DNA of 64,000 nt from Hymenobacter sp. DG01 (GCF_006352025.1 NZ_CP040936.1:2852001-2916000); one strand, 5' to 3'; counted from the first letter of the stretch, positions 16,607-25,182 are shown. Program-made: numbers and translations. Notes: generated by a model not told the origin, from the sequence alone.

Positions 16607-17677
16607 ATGCCCTGCCGCCGTCACTTTTTACAGCAGGCTACTGCCGGCCTGGCTTCTTTGGCCCTGCTAAACCAAGCCACTGCCCGTGCCGCCCGCACCT
16701 ACACCAACCCCGTGTATGCCGGCCAGTTTCCCGACCCCTTTGTGCTACGCCACCAGGGCCGCTACTACGCCTTCGGCACCACGGGCACCGGCCGCACGTC
16801 TGATGGCCGCATCTTCACCCTGCTGACTTCCACGAACCTTGTGGACTGGAAGCCGGCCGGCGGGGCCCTTACGCCCCCTGCCGGGGCTGAGGGCGCCGAC
16901 TTCTGGGCTCCGGAAGTCATTTATCATAAGGGCACCTTCTATATGTATTACTCCATGGGCGGCGGAGCCATTGGCGCTACGGTGGGCCACCGCCTGCATG
17001 TGGCTACCAGCAAAACGCCTCAGGGCCCCTACCAGCAAGTAGCCTTACTGGATGTACCCGACAGCAAGTTCACCATCGATGCCCACCCCTTTCAGGATAC
17101 CGACGGGCAGTGGTACCTGTTCTACGCCCGCGACTTCATTGACTCCGCGGATGGCTACCGCCCCGGCACGGGCCTGGTAGTGGACCGCCTGCTGGACATG
17201 ACCCGCCTGGCCGGGGAGAGCCGCACCGTAATGCGCGCCCGCCACGACTGGACCGTGTTCGAGAAAAACCGCACCATGCCGCTCTACGGGGGCCAGACCT
17301 TTCCGGAGTGGCACACTCTGGAGGGCCCGTTTATGCGCAAGCAGGGCAACAAATACTATTGCTTTTACAGTGGCGCCAACTTCCTGACTTCCCGCTACGG
17401 AGTAGATTATTGCGTGGCCGACTCTATTATGGGCCCCTACTCCGATGCCGGGGCCGAGGGCGGCGCCCGGGTGCTGCATGCCGTGGAGGGCCACGTCCGC
17501 GGCCCGGGACACCACTCCCACGTTTTCGGGCCCGATGGCAAAACCGAATACCTGGTGTACCACGCCTGGAACGCGCAGATGACGGAGCGCCAGCTCTGCA
17601 TTGATAAGCTGCTCTGGACTCCGCAGGGGCCGCGCTGCCAGGGACCAACCTACACCCCCCAGCCCTTACCCCGCTAA
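16607..17677 (+). CDS. GH43 family glycosidase with RR-type leader
   Basis: This 356-residue protein starts MPCRRHFLQQATAGLASLAL. The twin arginine followed by FLQ and a weakly hydrophobic stretch looks like a Tat leader, although a Sec signal is possible. The GH43 catalytic acids are Asp43 (QFPDPF), Asp158 (TIDAHP) and Glu239 (TLEGPF). Substrate is not readable, but it belongs with the two other GH43 enzymes of the locus. It is divergent from the clan-A glycosidase and is followed by the LacI gene 162 bp downstream. I take the ATG at 16607 over the TTG two codons earlier. Confidence 0.9.
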   Translation: MPCRRHFLQQATAGLASLALLNQATARAARTYTNPVYAGQFPDPFVLRHQGRYYAFGTTGTGRTSDGRIFTLLTSTNLVDWKPAGGALTPPAGAEGADFWAPEVIYHKGTFYMYYSMGGGAIGATVGHRLHVATSKTPQGPYQQVALLDVPDSKFTIDAHPFQDTDGQWYLFYARDFIDSADGYRPGTGLVVDRLLDMTRLAGESRTVMRARHDWTVFEKNRTMPLYGGQTFPEWHTLEGPFMRKQGNKYYCFYSGANFLTSRYGVDYCVADSIMGPYSDAGAEGGARVLHAVEGHVRGPGHHSHVFGPDGKTEYLVYHAWNAQMTERQLCIDKLLWTPQGPRCQGPTYTPQPLPR

Positions 17678-17767
17678 CCGCCCCCAACCCATCGAGGTTC
17701 TTGCTACGGTTCTGCTTCCGGCAGTGGCTGTAATCTGGCAACGAAATACCTGAATGTGCTATGTTTG

Positions 17768-17803
17768 AGTAGTTTTTGCGCAATTCGTTGCGCAAAAACT
17801 ACT
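17768..17803. promoter_or_regulatory. Perfect 16-bp hairpin with TTCG loop ahead of the LacI gene
   Basis: AGTAGTTTTTGCGCAA pairs fully with TTGCGCAAAAACTACT around TTCG, followed by CTGTTTTT. Each arm ends in the 8-bp palindrome TTGCGCAA (17776-17783 and 17788-17795). It can be the terminator of the upstream GH43 gene, an autoregulatory operator pair, or both. It ends 36 bp before the chosen LacI start. Confidence 0.65.
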
Positions 17804-17839
17804 CTGTTTTTCCTTGTTCATTTCAACCGCCCTACCCCC

Positions 17840-18862
17840 TTGGCCCGCGCAAAAGCTTCCATTTCAGATCTGGCAAAACAGCTGGGCATATCGGTTTCCA
17901 CGGTTTCGCGGGCCCTAAGCAACCACCCGAGCATCAGCGACGCCACCAAGAAAAAGGTCTGGAAGCTGGCCAAGGAGTTGCACTACCAACCCAACCACCT
18001 GGCGGCCGGTTTGCGCAAAGGCCGCAGCAACCTGCTGGGCGTAATCGTGCCCCACATTGATGGGCACTTTTTCACGCTGGTAGTCAAAGGCATTGAAACG
18101 GTTGCCACTAAGGCGGGCTTCAACGTGCTCATCTGCCAGTCGAATGAGGACGTAGCGCACGAGCGTAAAAACATCGAAACCCTGCTCAGCGCCCAGGTAG
18201 AAGGCATTCTGGTGTCATTGGCCCGCACCACCCGCGACTTCCGGCACTTCGAGAAGGTAGAGAAGCAAGGCATTCCGCTGGTGTTCTTCGACCGGGTGCT
18301 GGATGGGCTGAACGTGAGTGCCGTGGTGCTCGACGACCGGGAGGGGGGCTACCAGTCCACCAAGCACCTCATTGCCCAGGGCTGCCGCCGCATTGCACAC
18401 TTTGGGGGGCCGCTGCACCTGAACATCTACAAAAACCGCCGTCTGGGCTACCTCGACGCTCTGCACGAACACGGCCTGCCCGTAGAGGAAGAGCTGATTT
18501 TTCACTGCGACATGACCGTGGAAGATGGCGTGCGGGGCATGCAGCAGTTCCTGGCCCTGCCTCACCCCCCGGATGCTGTGTTTTCGGCCAGCGACTTTTC
18601 GGTGGTAGGGGCCCTGCAGGAGTTGAAGCGCCAGAAGCTGCGCGTACCCCAGGATGTAGCCCTGGCCGGCTTCAGCAACGAAACCTTCACCTCCCTCACC
18701 GAGCCCATGCTTACCTCCGTGGACCAGCACTGCGAGCAGATGGGGCAGTCGGCAGTGCGCCTGTTTCTGGAAATGCGCGAGGAGCGTGACCAGAACTTCG
18801 CGCCCCGCCGCATTGTGCTCCCACCGGATCTGCTGGTCCGTGATTCGTCGGTGCGGGGCTGA
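17840..18862 (+). CDS. LacI-family transcriptional regulator
   Basis: This 340-residue repressor-type protein is the likely regulator of the surrounding sugar locus. The HTH lies at residues 8-27 (ISDLAKQLGISVSTVSRAL) and the hinge helix in PNHLAAGLRKG (51-61). A periplasmic-binding-protein-like sensor domain fills the rest (LLGVIVPHIDGHFF, GIPLVFFDRVL, AVFSASDFSVVGALQ, VALAGFSNE). The open frame reaches back to a GTG at 17756, but that start would translate through a perfect hairpin. The TTG at 17840 gives the normal LacI N-terminus, so I use it. The effector is unknown; galactose or an arabino-oligosaccharide would fit. Confidence 0.88.
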   Translation: MARAKASISDLAKQLGISVSTVSRALSNHPSISDATKKKVWKLAKELHYQPNHLAAGLRKGRSNLLGVIVPHIDGHFFTLVVKGIETVATKAGFNVLICQSNEDVAHERKNIETLLSAQVEGILVSLARTTRDFRHFEKVEKQGIPLVFFDRVLDGLNVSAVVLDDREGGYQSTKHLIAQGCRRIAHFGGPLHLNIYKNRRLGYLDALHEHGLPVEEELIFHCDMTVEDGVRGMQQFLALPHPPDAVFSASDFSVVGALQELKRQKLRVPQDVALAGFSNETFTSLTEPMLTSVDQHCEQMGQSAVRLFLEMREERDQNFAPRRIVLPPDLLVRDSSVRG

Positions 18863-18944
18863 GTGGCTCCGGGCGCCGCGCTGTTGGCCGGCACAGCCGC
18901 CAAGTAGCCCCGAATGAGGGAATAAGACTGGCAGCAAAAAACAA

Positions 18945-18976
18945 AAAAGCCCTTCCTGTTGCCAGGAAGGGCTTTT
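18945..18976 (-). terminator. Terminator of tmRNA
   Basis: AAAAGCCCTTCCTG and CAGGAAGGGCTTTT form a 14-bp stem just past the tmRNA 3' end. On the minus strand it is followed by a T-rich run. Confidence 0.88.
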
Positions 18977-18979
18977 CAG

Positions 18980-19347
18980 TGGAGCTGCAGGGATTCGAAC
19001 CCTGGTCCAGACAAGGAAGCCGTCGAGCTTTCTACGTGTGTATCTATGCTTGAATTTTCGAGACATTCCAGGCGCACATCAGGCCCTTGGTTTGTCCTTA
19101 TCTGCTGTGGTTTCGCCTTGGAGTCGCAGCGCCCCCAAGACTATCCTAATACTTACGACGCCCCGAACTCACCCGTGAAAAGGAAGACGGATGCGGGACG
19201 ATGGCAATTACCTAATACCTAGATTAGGCAGCCATGGCGTAGCTATACTCGCCGGTTGTTGTTTGGACGACTTTTTAACGGGAGATTCATCCAACTCCCG
19301 ACACGCTTACTCGCGACCTGCACAAGCTGTCAATTCCGGTCAGCCCC
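18980..19347 (-). ncRNA. ssrA: Transfer-messenger RNA (tmRNA)
   Basis: On the minus strand the RNA begins GGGGCTGACCGGAATTGACA, with the conserved 5' tmRNA end near 19347. It ends with a tRNA-like T arm (GGGTTCGAATCC-type, here GGGATTCGAACCC on the + strand) and an encoded CCA at 18980-18982. The acceptor halves GGGGCTG and CAGCTCCA pair. The length is about 368 nt. The molecule rescues stalled ribosomes with SmpB and tags the nascent peptide. The tag frame lies at 19224-19253. The 5' boundary is set from pairing and may be off by a base. Confidence 0.95.
19224..19253 (-). other. tmRNA proteolysis tag, (A)GEYSYAMAA
   Basis: Read on the minus strand: GGC GAG TAT AGC TAC GCC ATG GCT GCC TAA. 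This gives GEYSYAMAA and a stop. It matches the usual Bacteroidota tag pattern GE(N/x)xYAxAA and ends in the AA dipeptide recognised by Clp proteases. GGC at 19251-19253 is taken as the resume codon. Confidence 0.85.
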
Positions 19348-19508
19348 AATTTTAAAAGAACGAGCCCGCCACAAGTAGCGGGGTGCGAATGTACGCACAT
19401 CAGCCAGAAAACGTTGCTGCAGGGCAAAATTGTTCCCGCCAAGCCTTGCTTTCCAGTGATAAGCAAGCGGTTCAAACGGCCTAAAACGGCACGAAGCAAC
19501 AACACGAA

Positions 19509-19547
19509 AAAACGGTCATGTCTCGGCAAGCTCGACATGACCGTTTT
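19509..19547 (-). terminator. Terminator of the S9A peptidase gene, built on the repeat motif
   Basis: AAAACGGTCATGTC and GACATGACCGTTTT form a 14-bp stem. On the minus strand the stem is followed by TTTTTTCG. The core (GTCATGTCGAGCTTGCCGA) is almost the same as the arm of the long inverted repeat at 31677-31772, so a terminator has been made from a repeat unit or the reverse. Confidence 0.85.
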
Positions 19548-19564
19548 GAGGTGCTACCTGTCGG

Positions 19565-21739
19565 CTACTTCACGGCTATTTTATTGGGCTGGAAGCCGGA
19601 GTGACCGGTTTGCCAGAGGCCGAAAGCCAGCAAATCAGCCATGGTTTCAAACTGCTTCTGCTTCGAGTCACCGATGCCGTGGCCGGCTTCGTAGTCGGTG
19701 AAGAGCAGGACAGGTTTGCCGGAGCTGGTGCTGGCTTGCAGACGGGCGGCAAACTTCGCGGGCTGCCAGGCAATGACGCGCGGGTCGTTCATGCCGGCCG
19801 TTACGAGGGTAGCGGGGTACTTGGTGCCAGGCACGAGGTGGTGGTAGGCATCCATTTCCAGAAGGGCCTTGCATTCGTCTTCCTTCTGCACGGTGCCAAA
19901 CTCCGGCACGTTGGCGGGGCCGTTGGGCGAGTTTTCCATGCGCACGGCGTTCAGGCAGCCGACTTCCGGAATAGCAGCGGCAAACAAATCGGGTCGCTCC
20001 GTCATGGCCCTTCCAATGAGGATGCCGCCGGCACTCCCCCCATTGATGGCAATTTTGCCCAGACCGGTGTACTGCTGCTTCACCAGGTAGTCGGCGCAGG
20101 CAATGAGGTCCTTCCAGGTGTTGGGCTTGGTGGTTTTATGGCCGGCTTTGTGCCACTCTTCGCCCAACTCGCCCCCACCCCGCACGTGGGGCACGGCCAG
20201 CACGCCGCCTTGCTGGGTCCAGAGGAGGTAGGGCGGGTAAAAGAATGGGCCCGTGGACTTGGAGTAGGCACCATAGCCCACCATCAGGGCCGGGGCCGAG
20301 CCGTTGCGGGGCATTCCTTTCCGGTAAATCAACGACAAGGGTACCTGCACCCCATCGTGCGAGGGCACCATTACTTCCTCCACTGTGAGGTCGGCAAACT
20401 CCGGGTACTGTGCCTCCGACGACAAGGGCTCAGGGGTGAACTGCCGGGCAGCCGCCGAGTAGCGGTAGCGCGTGCGGTCGGTTATCCAGCCCACGGCATT
20501 GATCCACAGGTCCGGGGACTGCGCGTTTTTGTTCTGCAGACTAAGCGTACCCACCGGCTGCGGCAGCTTGATTTCCTGCACCGTTTTGCTACCCCTAGCC
20601 ACGAAGTAAAGTTTAGCCTCTACGCCGTTGCGGGTGCGCACAAAGTACAGCCCGTCTTTGGTGGTCTTGAGCTCGTTGTCGTTGATGGCCTCGTTGGGGC
20701 TTTCGGGAACCAGCACCTCGGCCGTAGCCACGTTGGGGCGGGCGGCGGGCATGCGCATGATTTTCTCGCGCGGCGTATTCTTGGAGGTCGTGAAGTAGAT
20801 GTACTGCTCGTCCGTCACGAAGTTGGTTACTTCCTGCTCGGGCTTGAAAAGGGGCTGCCAGGGAATGTTGGGCTTGGTCAGGGCCACGGCCGGCGCATAG
20901 TACACGTAGAGGTAGCGGTCCACGGTGTAGAGCAGACCGTAGGCCAGTTTCGTGTCCCTGTCGATGCCGGCGTAGGGATATTCGGCGGGCTTAATCTGCA
21001 GTTTAGGGTAGAGCCGGGCCGAAAAAACAGGCTGGTCTTGGCTTTGGGGCGTGCCCAGGCGGTGCAGATAGGCCTGGGTGTTGAGGCGGGCAGCAGGGTC
21101 CTTCTCGTCGGTGCTGTTCAGGGGCGTGTAGGTGAAGCTCTGGTTGTCGGGCAGCCACTGGATACCGCCCCAGGAGCGGTTCAAACGCTCGGGATAAAGC
21201 TTCTGCGCCTTCACCTCCAGAATGAGCTCCTGCCCTATCTCACTGCCCTTTTCACTAAGCGAGAAAGACACCTTGTTGCCGTCATAAGCGGGCGCAAACT
21301 CGTTGATGGTGTACACCTTGCCCGGCACGAAAGCCTCGGGGTCGAAGAGCAGCTTTTCGGAGCCCTGGTAGCCGTCGCGATAGTAGAGTTTGGGCTGTTC
21401 GTCCTGAGGGCGGGCTTTGAGGTAGAAATACCGGTCGTTATCAGCCACGAACACATTGCGGCCTACCACGGAGGCTTTGCGGGCGTCAAACTCCTTCATC
21501 TTATCAATCAACCCCTGCCGGCCCGGAATGGCATCCAGCGTCTGGCGGGCGTAGGCGGCCTGGGTTTTCATCCAGGTTTGCACGGCGGGGTCGGTGAGGT
21601 TTTCGAGGTTGCGGTAGGGGTCCGTCACCTTCACCCCGAAGTAGGTATCAGTCGCGGGCACTGAGGGGGCCGTAGGCTGGCCCAGCGCGGCCGTTGCCGC
21701 CAGCCCAAGCGCCGGCAGGAAGCAGAGAAGTTTAAGCAT
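19565..21739 (-). CDS. S9A prolyl oligopeptidase family protein, secreted
   Basis: This 724-residue serine peptidase cleaves after proline in short peptides. A Sec signal peptide covers residues 1-20 (ending AALGQ), so the enzyme is probably periplasmic. The N-terminal linker and seven-bladed propeller (to about 430) precede the alpha/beta-hydrolase domain. The triad is Ser569 (NGGSAGGIL), Asp652 (MNDPRV) and His687 (EAGHGIG). Length and order match the POP family. It is monocistronic and faces the LuxR gene divergently. It is a distant paralogue of the gene at 61585. Confidence 0.93.
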   Translation of the reverse strand: MLKLLCFLPALGLAATAALGQPTAPSVPATDTYFGVKVTDPYRNLENLTDPAVQTWMKTQAAYARQTLDAIPGRQGLIDKMKEFDARKASVVGRNVFVADNDRYFYLKARPQDEQPKLYYRDGYQGSEKLLFDPEAFVPGKVYTINEFAPAYDGNKVSFSLSEKGSEIGQELILEVKAQKLYPERLNRSWGGIQWLPDNQSFTYTPLNSTDEKDPAARLNTQAYLHRLGTPQSQDQPVFSARLYPKLQIKPAEYPYAGIDRDTKLAYGLLYTVDRYLYVYYAPAVALTKPNIPWQPLFKPEQEVTNFVTDEQYIYFTTSKNTPREKIMRMPAARPNVATAEVLVPESPNEAINDNELKTTKDGLYFVRTRNGVEAKLYFVARGSKTVQEIKLPQPVGTLSLQNKNAQSPDLWINAVGWITDRTRYRYSAAARQFTPEPLSSEAQYPEFADLTVEEVMVPSHDGVQVPLSLIYRKGMPRNGSAPALMVGYGAYSKSTGPFFYPPYLLWTQQGGVLAVPHVRGGGELGEEWHKAGHKTTKPNTWKDLIACADYLVKQQYTGLGKIAINGGSAGGILIGRAMTERPDLFAAAIPEVGCLNAVRMENSPNGPANVPEFGTVQKEDECKALLEMDAYHHLVPGTKYPATLVTAGMNDPRVIAWQPAKFAARLQASTSSGKPVLLFTDYEAGHGIGDSKQKQFETMADLLAFGLWQTGHSGFQPNKIAVK

Positions 21740-21927
21740 AAGGTTGTGGGAATAGTAAGTGGAACAAACCAGAGCCAGCCGCGGAGTAGCACCGCTGTTT
21801 ACGGCCGGGGCCCACCAGATAAGCCCCGATTCCCCAAAGCTAAGCGCTGCTATCTTCCAGAAAATGAGTAATATTACCTATACCCTATTCTTTCTGAAAT
21901 GTATCTGGCTGCCTTGTCCGCTTTGCC

Positions 21928-22686
21928 ATGCTCCGTCTCCGCACCACCGATTTTTTGCGTCTGAACCGGGCCATTGCGCTCATCTACGCCGAGCTGGAAC
22001 CCGACACGATTTTCGACCGGCTTTCGGAAGCGGCGGCGCTGGCTATCCGGGCCGAAACGGCGTGCTTCGATGGGCTGGACCCGAGTGGGCGCATCGGGCA
22101 CCTGGGCGCCTACCCCGAGGCCATGTTTTCGGTGCTGAATTTTCCTGATCTGGCCGCCCACTTGCCGCTGCATCCGCTCTTTCCGGCCATTATAGAGCAA
22201 GGCTGGGCCCAGCCCCTGCGCACCTCCGATGTGGTGCCGCTCAGCCGGTTTCTGGCCACGGCCCTGCACGCTGAGTTTTACCGGCCGCTGGCCATTACGC
22301 ACCAGCTGGTGGTGGGCCTGCACCTAGCGCCTTACGGCCAGGTTACCTGCGCCGTCAACCGCTCCCGCCGCGACTTTACCGCCGCCGATCAGGCCGTACT
22401 ACAGCTGCTGGTGCCACACTTTCAGGCGGCGGTGCGCCTCAGCCAAACCGTGCGGGAGCTGCGGCAACAGGCGCCGCCGGCCGCCAAACCTGCCCCACGG
22501 GAGCTTACCCCGCGCGAAACCGTGATTCTGGGCCACCTCATGCGCGGCCTCCCCGATAAGGAAATCAGCCGGGTGTGCAACATCAGCCCGCGCACCGTGC
22601 AAAACCATTTGCAGAATATCTACGCCAAGCTGGAGGTGGATAACCGTACGGCGGCCCTGTGCCGGGCCCTGGGCGTAGCCGGATAA
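21928..22686 (+). CDS. LuxR-type transcriptional regulator
   Basis: This 252-residue protein has a C-terminal LuxR/GerE helix-turn-helix (ELTPRETVILGHLMRGLP ... ISPRTVQNHLQNIYAKL, about 188-240). The N-terminal 160 residues resemble a GAF-like sensor fold, although I see no clear ligand-binding signature. No receiver domain is present, so it is not a classical response regulator. It sits alone between the S9A peptidase and dnaX. Targets are unknown. Confidence 0.85.
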   Translation: MLRLRTTDFLRLNRAIALIYAELEPDTIFDRLSEAAALAIRAETACFDGLDPSGRIGHLGAYPEAMFSVLNFPDLAAHLPLHPLFPAIIEQGWAQPLRTSDVVPLSRFLATALHAEFYRPLAITHQLVVGLHLAPYGQVTCAVNRSRRDFTAADQAVLQLLVPHFQAAVRLSQTVRELRQQAPPAAKPAPRELTPRETVILGHLMRGLPDKEISRVCNISPRTVQNHLQNIYAKLEVDNRTAALCRALGVAG

Positions 22687-22725
22687 CTAGCCGGGTTCTG
22701 GCTTCCAAACCCCGGCTTTTCGGGG

Positions 22726-22733
22726 TATCTTTG
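22726..22733 (+). promoter_or_regulatory. Bacteroidota -7 box upstream of dnaX
   Basis: TATCTTTG matches TAnnTTTG exactly and ends 12 bp before the dnaX ATG, which would give a very short leader. I see no clear TTG -33 element at the usual spacing. Confidence 0.45.
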
Positions 22734-22745
22734 TAGCCACGACTT

Positions 22746-24902
22746 ATGGAGAATTTCGTTGTTTCGGCCCGGAAATACCGTCCCGCTACGTTTCGCAGCG
22801 TAGTTGGGCAGCAGCACGTTACCACCACCCTGCAGAACGCCATTGCCTCCCAGCATTTGGCGCAGGCGTTCCTGTTCTGCGGACCGCGGGGGGTAGGCAA
22901 AACCACCTGCGCCCGCATTCTGGCCAAAACCATCAACTGCGAGTTCGTGGAGGAGCACGTGCGCAAGGGCCGGCCGGTTTCGGAGCTGCTGCAAGCGCAG
23001 CCCGACATCGTGCCCGACGCCCTGCAAACGGCCCCGGACCCCGACAACACACCCTTCGAGCTGGAAGCCTGCGGCAAGTGCTCCTCGTGCCGGGCTTTTC
23101 AGGAGAATGCCTCGTTCAACGTGCACGAGCTGGATGCGGCCTCAAATAACTCCGTAGAAGACATCCGGAGCCTGGTGGAGCAGGTGCGCTACGCTCCGCA
23201 GCAGGGCCGCTTCAAGGTGTACATCATCGACGAGGTGCACATGCTCTCGAATGCGGCCTTCAACGCCTTCCTGAAAACCCTGGAAGAGCCGCCGAGCTAC
23301 GCCATCTTCATTCTGGCTACCACCGAGCGCCACAAGATTATCCCCACCATCCTCTCGCGCTGCCAGATCTTCGACTTCAACCGAATTCGGGTCGATGACA
23401 TTCGGGGGCACTTGCGCTACGTGGCTAATCAGGAGCACATCAAGGCCGAGGACGACGCTCTGCACCTGCTGGCCCAGAAGGCTGATGGCGGCCTGCGCGA
23501 CGCGCTGAGCATGTTCGACCAGATGGTGACCTTCTCGGGCCACGACCTGCGCTACAAGGACGTGGTGCAGAACCTGCACATTCTGGATTACGAGTACTAT
23601 TTCCGGCTGGTAGATGCCCTGCTGGGCGAAAACCTCTCGCAGACCTTGCTGCTGCTGGAAGAGGTAGTGCAAAACGGCTTCGACCTGCACAACTTTGTGG
23701 TGGGCGCCGCCGAGCACCTGCGCGGCCTGCTGGTGTGCAAAGACCCCGTGACGGTGCAGCTGCTGGAAGTATCGGACAACATTCGGGCGCGCTACGTGCA
23801 GCAGGCCCAGGCCGCCGCGCTGCCTTTCCTGCTCTCAGCCCTGAACCTGGTAAGCCAGTGCGACCGGGAGTTCAAGCAGGCCAAAAACCAGCGCCTGCAC
23901 GTAGAGCTGATGCTCATGAAGCTGGCCTACCTCAACAGCGCCGTGCAGTTTGCCCGCGACCTGAGCAGCGGAGCCGCCTCAGCCAGCAATGGCGAGGCGA
24001 AAAAAAAAAGTAGTGTAGCCCCTACCCCCGCCGCCCCGGTAAACGGCCAGCTGGTAGCTGATGGCACAGCCGAAGCGCCGGCCGCCTACACAAAAATGGA
24101 CAGCGGCACGGTGGCCAGTTCGGCTCCACAGCCAGCAGCACCCGCGCCTACCTCTCTCCCACAGCCGAAATCGGCGCCGGCCGACCCGGAGCCGGTAGTG
24201 CCGGTGGAAAGCGGCGTGGAGGAGCTGCACGACACGCTTAGTATTGAGGACGAGGCCGCTACCCTGGTACCGCCCACCAGCCTCATCCGCGACACGGTGC
24301 CGCACGTGGAAATCGGTACGCCCAGCGTGGCCGGTCATGAGCCGGGCCAAACGCCGGTAACGGCTGCTCCCCTACCCCCTCCCCGCCCCGGAATGCCCAC
24401 CGGTAAACCCCTCGGGTTGGCAAATAAGCTGCCGGGACTGGGGAGCCTTTCGGCCATGAAGGCCCAGCTGGAGCAGCAGGCTGCGGCCGGCAAAGCTGCC
24501 GTGGAGGCCGAGCCCAGTGGCCCCACCACCGGCCTGCCCACTATCAACGATGAAGTGCTGCAGCGGGTGTGGAAAGAGCTGACCGAGGAGCGCAAGGCCA
24601 CCAGCATGATGCACTACAGCCTGCTCAACCGCCCCGTGCAGGCCAATGAGCAGCACCTGATTGTGTTGCGCGTTGATAACCCGGTGCAGGAGGACCAGTT
24701 CAACGAGTTTCGGGCCGAGTTCCTGGGCGAGCTGCGCCGCCGCACGGGCTACCCCCGCCTCAACGTGCAGGCCGAGGTAGTGGAGCGCGTGGAAACCGGC
24801 CGCAAGCTCTACACCTCCAATGATAAGCTGGAGTACCTGATGGAGAAGTACCCCATGCTCACGGCCATGAAGCAGAAGCTGGGCCTGGACGCGGATTTCT
24901 AA
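22746..24902 (+). CDS. dnaX: DNA polymerase III subunits tau and gamma
   Basis: This 718-residue AAA+ protein is the clamp-loader motor of the replicase. Walker A is GPRGVGKT (46-53). A zinc module (EACGKCSSC) follows the first strand, and Walker B is IIDEVHML. Domain III runs to about residue 400. A linker of about 150 residues, rich in Pro, Ala and Glu, then leads to a C-terminal tau-type domain (TINDEVLQRVWKELTEER ...). At codons 419-421 there are three AAA codons within a run of ten A (24000-24009). Slippage there would give a gamma-like product of 422 or 423 residues. The upstream gene ends 59 bp away and a -7 box lies between. Confidence 0.96.
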   Translation: MENFVVSARKYRPATFRSVVGQQHVTTTLQNAIASQHLAQAFLFCGPRGVGKTTCARILAKTINCEFVEEHVRKGRPVSELLQAQPDIVPDALQTAPDPDNTPFELEACGKCSSCRAFQENASFNVHELDAASNNSVEDIRSLVEQVRYAPQQGRFKVYIIDEVHMLSNAAFNAFLKTLEEPPSYAIFILATTERHKIIPTILSRCQIFDFNRIRVDDIRGHLRYVANQEHIKAEDDALHLLAQKADGGLRDALSMFDQMVTFSGHDLRYKDVVQNLHILDYEYYFRLVDALLGENLSQTLLLLEEVVQNGFDLHNFVVGAAEHLRGLLVCKDPVTVQLLEVSDNIRARYVQQAQAAALPFLLSALNLVSQCDREFKQAKNQRLHVELMLMKLAYLNSAVQFARDLSSGAASASNGEAKKKSSVAPTPAAPVNGQLVADGTAEAPAAYTKMDSGTVASSAPQPAAPAPTSLPQPKSAPADPEPVVPVESGVEELHDTLSIEDEAATLVPPTSLIRDTVPHVEIGTPSVAGHEPGQTPVTAAPLPPPRPGMPTGKPLGLANKLPGLGSLSAMKAQLEQQAAAGKAAVEAEPSGPTTGLPTINDEVLQRVWKELTEERKATSMMHYSLLNRPVQANEQHLIVLRVDNPVQEDQFNEFRAEFLGELRRRTGYPRLNVQAEVVERVETGRKLYTSNDKLEYLMEKYPMLTAMKQKLGLDADF
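24000..24018 (+). promoter_or_regulatory. A10 slippage site at the tau/gamma boundary of dnaX
   Basis: The zero frame reads GCG AAA AAA AAA AGT AGT GTA GCC. Adding one A, or a -1 ribosomal shift, gives AAG then TAG (24011-24013). Losing one A, or a +1 shift, gives GTA GTG TAG (24016-24018). Both alternatives end just after domain III, where gamma ends in other bacteria. Confidence 0.75.
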
Positions 24903-24940
24903 GCCTCACTGCCTACTGCCAGAACACGAATGAACCGTCC

Positions 24941-25012
24941 TTCCGAGCGGGAGCGAGGAATCTGAGTGGACCATCCAAAGGTTTCACTCAGATTCCTCGC
25001 TCCCGCTCGGAA
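24941..25012. repeat. Perfect 28-bp inverted repeat, element D
   Basis: The left arm 24941-24968 (TTCCGAGCGGGAGCGAGGAA then TCTGAGTG) is the exact reverse complement of 24985-25012, with a 16-nt loop. It lies between dnaX and the M16 protease gene. It belongs to the same motif family as the repeats at 28230, 31677, 37373 and 38019. Confidence 0.9.
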
Positions 25013-25132
25013 TGGCAGGTTTTGGCTGGCGGCATTGCCTGAGCTGGCAGCCCTGCAAATTCTCATACGCAAAATTTCGCACTTCGCGCCGGCCGGGCCT
25101 TTGTCAAGCTTTTTATTCCCGGGGGGGCGGCC

Positions 25133-25140
25133 TATCTTTG
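25133..25140 (+). promoter_or_regulatory. Bacteroidota -7 box upstream of the M16 protease
   Basis: TATCTTTG matches TAnnTTTG exactly and lies 42 bp before the chosen GTG start. It also supports that start: translation from the earlier ATG at 25012 would begin inside the inverted repeat and upstream of this promoter. Confidence 0.5.
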
Positions 25141-25182
25141 GCCCTTATCCTTTCCTGCTCTGCTTTCCGCGTCCGCCTTCTC

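Noticed and set aside
18980..19010. T-arm-like sequence that could be a tRNA
   Set aside because: It is the 3' end of the tmRNA; there is no anticodon arm.
19601..21664. 687-codon open frame antisense to the S9A peptidase
   Set aside because: The S9A gene on the other strand has complete motifs and a signal peptide, and the antisense product has no recognisable feature.
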